From JANNHP01 sp031404455 (GTDB lineage: Bacteria; Planctomycetota; JAJSAM01; JAJVHW01): a DNA stretch of 5,106 nucleotides. Shown here piece after piece: positions 1 through 5,106 of this stretch. The notes below the pieces were generated by a model, which searched no databases, was not told the DNA's origin, and saw only the letters and a program-made list of their open reading frames with translations. Made by a program: the position numbers and the translations under genes. The stretch lies in contig JANNHP010000117.1 in assembly GCA_031404455.1 (NCBI GenBank), positions 1-5,106 on the forward strand, given 5' to 3'. Positions within the stretch are counted from its first letter, which is position 1. Each line of letters opens with the position of its first letter.

Positions 1-1213
1 CGAGGATGAAGAGGATCACGTCCTTCGCGGTGACGCCCGGACGCAGCTTGCCCGTCAGCTCGAAGCGGATCGACTCCGGCACCTCGACGATCGTGAAGCC
101 CGCGTACGCGAGCCCGGCGTACTCCGTCGCGCCGACGCCCCACGTGAGCGCGTTGCTGCCGCCGCCCATGCACGTGTGGCTGTCCGTCGCCTGGATGAAG
201 TCGCCGGGCTCGAGCATCCGCTCGCGCGCGACCTGGTGGCAGATGCCGGGCGAGACGCCGTCCTTAGCGGCGAAGGAGAGCACGTTCGTGTGGCGCTGGA
301 ACGCGTTCTGCATGTCGCGGAGCGTCTGGATCTTCCCCATGAAGGGGCGCATGCGCGCGACCTCGTCGGCGTAAATGAGGTGGTCCTCGAACACGGCGAA
401 GCGCTGCGGGTTCTTGACCGCGTAGCCCGCGCCGTACTCGTCCGCGAGGAACTGATGCACCTGCGCCGTCGTGAACTCGTGCGAGTAGCCGCCGTCCACC
501 TTCACGACGACCGGATCGCCCGGCTTCACGTGCTTCGCAGTTCCCGTCGGCGTGGGCGCATCGACGAGGTGCGACGCGAGGATCTTCTCGGCCATCGTCT
601 GCGGCCGCGCGGGCGTGTCGATCTTCGGGAGCTTCACGTCGCCCGAGGCGAGCGCCTTGCTGAACGGGAAGAGCCCGCCGTGGCGGATGACGAGTTGCGT
701 GACGGCGTCGCAGCCCTTCGTGAACTCGGCGAGCGGGATCGACTCACCACCCTGTAGGCGGCGCAGGACGTCGTACCCCGCCATCAGAGTTCCGAGATTG
801 ATGTTGTTGCGCGCGTGGATCGGCGCGAACGACGCCGCGATCGCGATGCGGATGCCGCAGTACTTCACGCACTGCGCGGCCGTCTCGCGGGAGCTGCCGG
901 TGCCCTTGCGCTGCCCGGAGACGATCACCTCGAAGTTGCCGTCGAGGAGTGCCCGCTCGGGCAGGAGGCGCTTGCCGTCCACGATGAGGCCCGCGTACGC
1001 GTTCTTGGCGATCTCCTTCGGGTCGTAGTCGAAGCAGACCCACGCCGGGGTCATGACGTCGGTGTTGATGTCGTCGAGGAGATCGCCCGGCTTCACGTCC
1101 TCCATGCGGAGGTCGAGCTCGCCCGAGAGCTGACGGCGGATGAGGTCCGGGTCCTTCGTGAGGAAGAGGACTCGTTTCCCGGGGGTGAGGCGGACGGTGT
1201 CGGGGAGTTGCAT
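1..1213 (-). CDS. Aconitase-superfamily hydro-lyase, swivel domain fused ahead of LeuC-like catalytic domain (partial, C-terminus outside window)
   Basis: Enzymes of this superfamily isomerise hydroxy acids such as citrate, isopropylmalate or homocitrate by dehydration and rehydration at a [4Fe-4S] cluster. The first 404 residues are in the window and the frame is open to its edge. Residues 1 to about 185 form a LeuD-like swivel domain, with DDINTD at 47-52 (compare NIDTD in LeuD) and GTGSSRE at 104-110, the substrate-binding loop also found in AcnB. From about 188 (TMAEKILASH) a LeuC-like catalytic domain begins, with GICHQ at 323-327 and TDSHTC at 343-348. The cluster cysteines of LeuC and aconitase lie further on, outside the window. 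The order swivel then catalytic matches AcnB, but AcnB's N-terminal HEAT-like domain is absent; AcnA and mitochondrial aconitase have the opposite order. The ATG at 1213 is chosen because a leader running into VLFLTKDP starts there; only a weak AGG lies upstream. The substrate cannot be fixed: isopropylmalate, citrate, homocitrate or another acid are all possible. Confidence 0.85.
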   Translation of the reverse strand, partial: MQLPDTVRLTPGKRVLFLTKDPDLIRRQLSGELDLRMEDVKPGDLLDDINTDVMTPAWVCFDYDPKEIAKNAYAGLIVDGKRLLPERALLDGNFEVIVSGQRKGTGSSRETAAQCVKYCGIRIAIAASFAPIHARNNINLGTLMAGYDVLRRLQGGESIPLAEFTKGCDAVTQLVIRHGGLFPFSKALASGDVKLPKIDTPARPQTMAEKILASHLVDAPTPTGTAKHVKPGDPVVVKVDGGYSHEFTTAQVHQFLADEYGAGYAVKNPQRFAVFEDHLIYADEVARMRPFMGKIQTLRDMQNAFQRHTNVLSFAAKDGVSPGICHQVARERMLEPGDFIQATDSHTCMGGGSNALTWGVGATEYAGLAYAGFTIVEVPESIRFELTGKLRPGVTAKDVILFIL

Positions 1214-1330
1214 GGGTACCTGGTATGGACGGGTTGCCGGGGCACTTCGGCCGGGATTCGCCAGTCGAACCGCCGATGCTACCGGCGCCGCCGGACTCGG
1301 GCTACCGGGGAGGGGGGTCGCAAGCCTGCC

Positions 1331-1423
1331 GGGGTCAGACCCCCAGCCTGATGACCCGGAGCGTCGGTCGCGGGCTTTGGAGCCCTGTCGGGGTCGGGCC
1401 GTCAGGCTGAGATCCCAGGCTGG
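1331..1423. repeat. Palindromic cluster, REP-like, containing GGGGTCAGACCCC
   Basis: The cluster opens with the odd palindrome GGGGTC-A-GACCCC (1331-1343). Next come nested inverted repeats: CAGCCTGA (1344-1351) pairs with TCAGGCTG (1402-1409), GACCC (1353-1357) with GGGTC (1391-1395), and GGGCT (1372-1376) with AGCCC (1381-1385) around a TTGG loop. A second copy of the outer right arm, CAGGCTGG at 1416-1423, can also pair with CCAGCCTG at 1343-1350. The nested pairing is seen directly. Calling it a REP-like element or the remains of one is inference, based on its intergenic position and on my recollection that GGGGTCAGACCCC-type palindromes recur in many GC-rich genomes near REP-associated tyrosine transposases. 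Confidence 0.5.
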
Positions 1424-1448
1424 ATGCCCGGGAGGGCCATGGCGGTTT

Positions 1449-1471
1449 GCCGACGGGGGCGCGGCGTCGGC
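1449..1471 (-). terminator. Hairpin just after the rhomboid stop codon, possible terminator
   Basis: GCCGACG (1449-1455) and CGTCGGC (1465-1471) form a perfect 7-bp stem with a 9-base loop, starting five bases after the rhomboid stop on the minus strand. No run of T follows, only AAACC, so it is not a classical intrinsic terminator. It could instead protect the 3' end or assist Rho-dependent termination. In DNA this GC-rich a stem of this size can arise by chance. Confidence 0.35.
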
Positions 1472-1476
1472 CGGGC

Positions 1477-2652
1477 TCAGCGCCCGAGCTGGGTGAGCAT
1501 CTGCGCCGCCGCCTCGCGGATCTTCGGGTCCGGGTGCTCTCGGACGGCCTCGCCGAGCCACCTGACCGCCTCGTCCCGCCGGGAGAGGCCGCGGGCGTAG
1601 AGCACGCCGAGCCGGAACTTCGCCTCGGGCGCGTCGTCGCCGCGGGGGTGTGTCTCGAGATAGCGGAGATACGCCGGAATGGCCTCGCGCGGCAGCCACT
1701 GACGGTAGAACTCGTGCGCGATCTCGATCTGCACGTCGTCGGGCAGCGGTTGCTCCCGGGCCATCGCCACGTACGCCGGGTAGACGTCGATCGCCTCGCG
1801 CACGCGGCCGTCGCGGACGAGTGCCGAGATCGAGCGCTCGACCCCGGCCATCGCGACCTCGTCGGTCTCCTCGGGCGCCATGCGTTCGACGCGCGGCGCG
1901 CGCCCCTGCCGCAGCGGCTCGCTCCCCGGCTGCTGCCGCTTCGAGAAGCCCGTGTGGACGTCCCATGCGTCGCCGAGAGCGCCGCCGCCGACCATCGGCT
2001 TCAGCACGAGGGCCGCGATCACTCCGAAGAACCCGCCGCCCACGTGAGCCATCGTCGCGACGCCGCCGACGGCCGCCTGCTGCGCCGACACGGACCGGAA
2101 GAGGTCGAGGAGGATCGTGAGGCCGATGAACCACTTCGCGCGGACGGGCACGATCCAGAACCAGAACACCATCAGCCGGATGCGCGCCTCGGGGAAGAAC
2201 ACGAGGTAGGTGCCCATGATCGCGGCGATCGCGCCCGACGCGCCGACGAGCGGCGGCTGCCGTCCGCCGAGCTTCGCTAGGATCTCCGGCGACGTCTCGG
2301 TGACGAGCGCGATCGCCGTGTACGCGAGCGCCGCCGCGGCGCCGCCGGCGACGTAGAGCAGCAGGTACCGCGTGCGGCCGAGCTTGTCCTCGACGTTGTT
2401 CCCCACGATCCAGAGCACCCACATGTTGCCGAGGAGGTGCCACAGGCCCGCGTGCATGAACATCGACGTGAACATCTGCACCCCGAACGGGTGATCGACG
2501 TCGAAGCCCCAGCGCAGCGTCCACGCCTGGAGATACACGTCTGCGATCTGCAGGTTGAACATCCCGAACACGGCCACGTTCGCGGCGATGAGGAGCCACG
2601 TCATGACGGGCTGCGTCTTGGTCGGGTTGTCGTCGCCGAGCGGGAAGATCAT
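1477..2652 (-). CDS. Rhomboid family intramembrane serine protease with C-terminal TPR-like region
   Basis: Rhomboids are polytopic inner-membrane proteases that cut transmembrane substrates with a Ser-His dyad. This 391-residue protein begins with the typical leader PLGDDNPT, then membrane segments at about 17-33, 68-86, 96-117, 136-153, 160-182 and 200-218. The active site looks intact: HLLGN gives His72 and oxyanion-hole Asn76, GASG gives nucleophile Ser139, and AHVGG gives catalytic His203. A polar linker (about 220-265) leads to a helical tail (about 270-391) with TPR-like repeats such as the one at 340-373, probably a cytoplasmic protein-binding module. The core is about 220 residues, so the tail makes it longer than a minimal rhomboid. 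ATG 2652 fits the family start. No Shine-Dalgarno is visible just upstream, and the NUDIX gene ends 36 bases before, suggesting cotranscription and perhaps coupled translation. The natural substrate is unknown. Confidence 0.93.
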   Translation of the reverse strand: MIFPLGDDNPTKTQPVMTWLLIAANVAVFGMFNLQIADVYLQAWTLRWGFDVDHPFGVQMFTSMFMHAGLWHLLGNMWVLWIVGNNVEDKLGRTRYLLLYVAGGAAAALAYTAIALVTETSPEILAKLGGRQPPLVGASGAIAAIMGTYLVFFPEARIRLMVFWFWIVPVRAKWFIGLTILLDLFRSVSAQQAAVGGVATMAHVGGGFFGVIAALVLKPMVGGGALGDAWDVHTGFSKRQQPGSEPLRQGRAPRVERMAPEETDEVAMAGVERSISALVRDGRVREAIDVYPAYVAMAREQPLPDDVQIEIAHEFYRQWLPREAIPAYLRYLETHPRGDDAPEAKFRLGVLYARGLSRRDEAVRWLGEAVREHPDPKIREAAAQMLTQLGR

Positions 2653-2688
2653 TTGAGCGCGCGAGAAGACGCCTCGCCGCGCGTCCCG

Positions 2689-3180
2689 TCAAGGTCCGAG
2701 GGACGAGCCTCCGTCCGCGTGGACGATGAACCGCGTCGTCGCGCGCGGCTCGCGGAGCGCCTGCGCGAGGAACCCCGGGACGAGCGGGATGGACGCGAGC
2801 TCCTCGATCGGCACCCAGCGGAACGTGACCACGCCCTCCGGCTGCTTCGCGTCCCACGCGTCGCGGCGCATCGCGTCGCAGTCGGGCGGAAGCGTCGCGG
2901 CGTGGAGCCAGAGGAGCTGGTGCCAGTCCCGTCCGGACATCGTGAAGAAGTGCTCGACGACGAAGAGGAGCGGTCCCACGCCGGCTTCCACGCCGAGTTC
3001 TTCGCGCAACTCGCGAACGAGCGTCTCGCGCGCCGTCTCGCCGAACTCGCCGGTGCCGCCAGGCGTCATCCAGATGCCCGTGCGGGACGCGAAGTGCAGC
3101 AGCACGCGGCCCCGCTCGACGATGACCGCCGCCGCGCGGAGCTTGAAGCCGGACGCGTCGCCCAGAACCTCGAGCAGCAT
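2689..3180 (-). CDS. NUDIX hydrolase
   Basis: NUDIX enzymes hydrolyse a nucleoside diphosphate linked to another moiety, using divalent metal held by glutamates of the Nudix box. The 163-residue protein has a complete box at residues 42-64 matching GX5EX7REUXEEXGU: Gly42, Glu48, Arg56-Glu57, Glu60-Glu61 and Gly63 are all present. Before it come the beta strands at 15-31 and the loop GIWMTPGG (35-42), and after it the usual strand and helix elements with FRWVPIEEL near the C-terminus. Length is normal for a single-domain member. ATG 3180 has GGAGG four bases upstream and leaves a normal short N-terminal strand. The rhomboid gene follows 36 bases downstream. Substrate cannot be predicted from the box; nucleotide-pool cleaning or hydrolysis of ADP-ribose-type or nucleotide-sugar compounds are options. 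Nothing in the sequence ties it functionally to the protease. Confidence 0.93.
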   Translation of the reverse strand: MLLEVLGDASGFKLRAAAVIVERGRVLLHFASRTGIWMTPGGTGEFGETARETLVRELREELGVEAGVGPLLFVVEHFFTMSGRDWHQLLWLHAATLPPDCDAMRRDAWDAKQPEGVVTFRWVPIEELASIPLVPGFLAQALREPRATTRFIVHADGGSSLGP

Positions 3181-3184
3181 CGGT

Positions 3185-3189
3185 CCTCC
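3185..3189 (-). promoter_or_regulatory. Ribosome binding site of the NUDIX gene
   Basis: GGAGG on the minus strand, four bases before ATG 3180, supports that start. It lies eight bases beyond the end of the palindromic element at 3198-3281. The bases AGGACCG overlapping this site (3187-3181) also occur inside the right arm of that element (3210-3204). Confidence 0.7.
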
Positions 3190-3197
3190 GTCGCGTT

Positions 3198-3281
3198 CGG
3201 GGACGGTCCTGACTTTCGGACTTGTTCGGCGCGGACGAGGCGCCGCCAGGCTCGAAAGTTAAAAAGTCAGGACCGTCCCCG
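3198..3281. repeat. 84-base palindromic element (REP/MITE-like) between leuB and the NUDIX gene
   Basis: A perfect 19-bp inverted repeat bounds this element: CGGGGACGGTCCTGACTTT at 3198-3216 and its reverse complement at 3263-3281. The 46-base centre holds a smaller stem, CGGCGC (3227-3232) with GCGCCG (3240-3245). It fills most of the 116-base gap between the leuB stop and the NUDIX start. No transposase is inside, so it would be non-autonomous. From memory, arms of the form GGGGACGG...TTT occur as dispersed intergenic repeats in many GC-rich bacteria and are suspected to be mobilised by REP-associated tyrosine transposases; this is recollection, not a search. In RNA it would form a strong hairpin from either strand and could reduce readthrough from leuB or stabilise transcript ends. 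Confidence 0.75.
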
Positions 3282-3296
3282 GGCTGCGCGAGAACG

Positions 3297-4358
3297 CTAC
3301 TTCGACGCGAGCACGCCCTCGACGGCCCAGTCGCCGATCTCGGACGTCTTGTGCACGCCGGCCGAGAGGCTCTTCACCTTGCCCGACGTGAGCAGCGTCC
3401 TGATCACGCCGTCGATCGCCTTCGACGCCTCGGACTCGCCGACGTAGTCGAGCAGCATCGCGACCGCGGAGATCGTGGCGAGCGGGTTCGCCGAGTTCTT
3501 GCCGGCGTACTTCGGCGCGGAGCCGTGGATCGGCTCGAACATCGACACGCGTCCCGGGTGGATGTTGCCGGACGCGGCGATCCCCATGCCGCCCTGGATG
3601 GCCGCGCCGAGGTCCGTGATGATGTCGCCGAAGAGGTTCGTCGTGACGATCGTGTCGTAGAACTCCGGCTGCTTCAGGAACCACATGCACGTCGCGTCCA
3701 CGTAGCCGTGGTCCTGCGTGATGTCCGGGTACTCCTTGCCGACTTCCGCGAAGACACGGGTCCAGATGTCCTGCGCGCGGATGGCGTTCGCCTTGTCCAC
3801 GAGCGTCAGCTTCTTCAGGTCGTTGCGGCGCCGGCAGAGGTCGTACGCGTAGCGGATGACGCGCTCGACGCCCTTGCGCGTGTAGATCATCTCGCCGACG
3901 GCCACCTCGTCGGGCGTGCTCTTCTTCAGGATGCCGCCGACGCCGGCGTAGGCGTCCTCGGTGTTCTCGCGGACGACGACGAAGTCCACGTCCTCGGGGG
4001 TCTTGTCCTTCAAAGGGCAGAAGCGCGCGTCGTAGAGCTTGATCGGGCGGAGGTTGACGTAGAGGTCGAGGCCGAAACGCAGGCCCATGATGACGGCGCG
4101 CTCGATGCGCCCGACCTCGACGCGCGGATCGCCGATCGCGCCGAGCAGCACGGCGTCCTGCTGCTTCATCTCGGCGAGTGCCCGGTCCGGGAACTCCTCC
4201 CCCGTCTTCAGGAAGTGCTCCGTGCCGTAAGGGTACGGCGTGAGCTTCGTGCGGAAGCCGTAGACCTCGGACGCCGCCGCGAGGACCTTCAGCCCCTCGC
4301 GCACCACCTCGGGGCCGATGCCGTCGCCGCCGATGACTGCGATCTTGTGTTCCGCCAC
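3297..4358 (-). CDS. leuB: 3-isopropylmalate dehydrogenase family enzyme (LeuB-like, NADP-type cofactor signature)
   Basis: LeuB oxidises and decarboxylates 3-isopropylmalate to 2-ketoisocaproate in leucine synthesis, in the cytoplasm. The 353-residue protein has the family's usual length and features: GGDGIGPE (10-17), substrate arginines Arg94, Arg104 and Arg130, Tyr137, Lys189, and metal-binding Asp221, Asp245 and Asp249. The stretch around VDFVVVRENTEDAYAGVGG and NLFGDIITDL resembles mycobacterial LeuB. Residues 88-93 (AVIMGL) are hydrophobic and lack the Ser-x-Asn by which isocitrate dehydrogenase binds isocitrate, favouring isopropylmalate. The coenzyme loop reads HGSAPKYAGK (278-287): Lys283-Tyr284 replace the Asp-Ile of NAD-dependent LeuB and match the NADP pair of E. 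coli isocitrate dehydrogenase. The start is GTG at 4358, with AGGAGG six bases upstream. No separate leuC or leuD adjoins it. Isocitrate, homoisocitrate or tartrate-type activity is not excluded. Confidence 0.85.
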   Translation of the reverse strand: MAEHKIAVIGGDGIGPEVVREGLKVLAAASEVYGFRTKLTPYPYGTEHFLKTGEEFPDRALAEMKQQDAVLLGAIGDPRVEVGRIERAVIMGLRFGLDLYVNLRPIKLYDARFCPLKDKTPEDVDFVVVRENTEDAYAGVGGILKKSTPDEVAVGEMIYTRKGVERVIRYAYDLCRRRNDLKKLTLVDKANAIRAQDIWTRVFAEVGKEYPDITQDHGYVDATCMWFLKQPEFYDTIVTTNLFGDIITDLGAAIQGGMGIAASGNIHPGRVSMFEPIHGSAPKYAGKNSANPLATISAVAMLLDYVGESEASKAIDGVIRTLLTSGKVKSLSAGVHKTSEIGDWAVEGVLASK

Positions 4359-4364
4359 GTCCTG

Positions 4365-4370
4365 CCTCCT
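4365..4370 (-). promoter_or_regulatory. Strong ribosome binding site of leuB fixing a GTG start
   Basis: A full AGGAGG on the minus strand lies six bases before the GTG at 4358. The optimal spacing decides for this non-ATG start, which also places the family's first beta strand (HKIAVIGGDGIG) right at the N-terminus. Confidence 0.85.
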
Positions 4371-4420
4371 GTCACACGCTCCGGTCGGTCTCGATCGGTA
4401 CGACGCCCGCGCCGAAAACA

Positions 4421-4440
4421 GGGCGACGCAAGCGTCGCCC
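4421..4440 (-). terminator. Intrinsic-type terminator hairpin after the thiolase gene
   Basis: GGGCGACG (4421-4428) and CGTCGCCC (4433-4440) form a perfect 8-bp stem around CAAG. Read on the minus strand, the hairpin is followed at once by TGTTTT (4420-4415), a short U tract, which fits termination downstream of the thiolase gene and before leuB. From memory, this stem with its flanking TGTAG is also a dispersed intergenic repeat in some GC-rich genomes, so it may be a repeat acting as a terminator. Confidence 0.65.
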
Positions 4441-4446
4441 CTACAA

Positions 4447-4463
4447 GTGACGGCCTGCGGCCG

Positions 4464-4467
<4 letters not shown>
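4447..4467 (-). repeat. Perfect palindrome overlapping the thiolase stop codon
   Basis: GTGACGGCC (4447-4455) and GGCCGTCAC (4459-4467) form a 9-bp stem with a 3-base loop. The thiolase stop codon TGA (4466-4464) lies within one arm, so the hairpin begins in the coding sequence. With the hairpin at 4421-4440 it makes a tandem pair only six bases apart, probably part of the transcript's 3' end structure. Confidence 0.65.

Positions 4468-5106
<639 letters not shown>

Larger units (their letters stand above)
1214..1476. other. 263-base intergenic spacer with inverted repeats, no gene
   Basis: This spacer lies between the rhomboid stop codon and the hydro-lyase start codon and should contain the hydro-lyase promoter on the minus strand. 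I see no convincing -35/-10 pair and no credible small gene. It holds an 8-base direct repeat GCTACCGG (1278-1285 and 1301-1308), a palindromic cluster at 1331-1423 and a hairpin at 1449-1471 next to the rhomboid stop. The short plus-strand open frames crossing it look like products of GC-rich sequence rather than genes. Confidence 0.6.

Noticed and set aside
1282..1294. The palindrome CCGGCGCCGCCGG in the spacer before the hydro-lyase
   Set aside because: It is made only of G and C in very GC-rich DNA and has little significance without copies elsewhere.
1214..1310. A possible promoter for the hydro-lyase gene around TAGCAT on the minus strand
   Set aside because: The match to a -10 box is weak, no -35 box stands at the right distance, and such matches are easily found by chance.
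176..1351. Overlapping plus-strand open frames opposite the hydro-lyase gene
   Set aside because: They are shadows of a gene whose aconitase and swivel motifs are continuous on the minus strand.
1447..2280. A 277-codon plus-strand open frame opposite the rhomboid gene
   Set aside because: Its composition is low-complexity Arg/Glu/His/Ala/Leu with no recognisable domain, while the opposite strand encodes a complete rhomboid catalytic core.
2437..3447. A 336-codon plus-strand open frame running across the rhomboid, NUDIX and leuB genes
   Set aside because: It is antisense to three genes with intact motifs, is very rich in Arg, Glu, His and Ala as expected for the reverse of GC-rich codons, and spans the palindromic element.
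3259..3690. A 143-codon minus-strand open frame overlapping the end of leuB in another frame
   Set aside because: It is an out-of-frame reading of leuB, rich in Arg, Gly and Pro, and the in-frame LeuB sequence runs unbroken through the same DNA.
3297..4358. Naming the dehydrogenase isocitrate dehydrogenase because of the Lys-Tyr coenzyme motif
   Set aside because: The substrate region is hydrophobic and lacks the Ser-x-Asn of isocitrate dehydrogenase, length and overall sequence follow LeuB, and the coenzyme motif reports on NADP rather than on substrate.

Overview
The window holds five protein-coding genes, all on the minus strand. Two are cut by the window edges. The DNA is GC-rich, roughly two thirds by eye, with third positions almost always G or C, so long antisense open frames appear on the plus strand; I treat these as shadows. 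No rRNA, tRNA, CRISPR array, phage gene or transposase gene was seen. The sequence fits a free-living GC-rich bacterium. The LeuB-like protein resembles the actinobacterial form, while the intergenic palindromes are of a kind I associate with soil or subsurface lineages such as Methylomirabilota/Rokubacteria and former Deltaproteobacteria. That placement is a guess.

In transcription order (right to left): (1) 5106-4464, the C-terminal half of a thiolase, probably acetyl-CoA C-acetyltransferase, ending in two tandem hairpins and a short U tract that look like a terminator. (2) 4358-3297, a complete LeuB-family beta-decarboxylating dehydrogenase, probably 3-isopropylmalate dehydrogenase, with a GTG start, a strong Shine-Dalgarno and an NADP-type Lys-Tyr pair where NAD enzymes carry Asp. 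(3) 3281-3198, an 84-base palindromic REP/MITE-like element. (4) 3180-2689, a NUDIX hydrolase, and 2652-1477, a rhomboid intramembrane protease with a TPR-like tail; they are 36 bases apart and probably cotranscribed. (5) 1476-1214, a 263-base spacer with several inverted repeats. (6) 1213-1, the N-terminal 404 residues of an aconitase-superfamily hydro-lyase with the swivel (LeuD-like) domain fused ahead of the LeuC-like catalytic domain.

The aconitase-type hydro-lyase and the LeuB-type dehydrogenase catalyse the kinds of steps that follow one another in leucine biosynthesis (isopropylmalate isomerase, then dehydrogenase) or in the citrate/isocitrate branch. They could therefore share a pathway, but the rhomboid and NUDIX genes and two repeat-bearing spacers lie between them, so a common operon is not shown. 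I see no clear new defence or mobile system. The points most worth a second look are the permuted hydro-lyase, the cofactor signature of the dehydrogenase, and the palindromic repeats.
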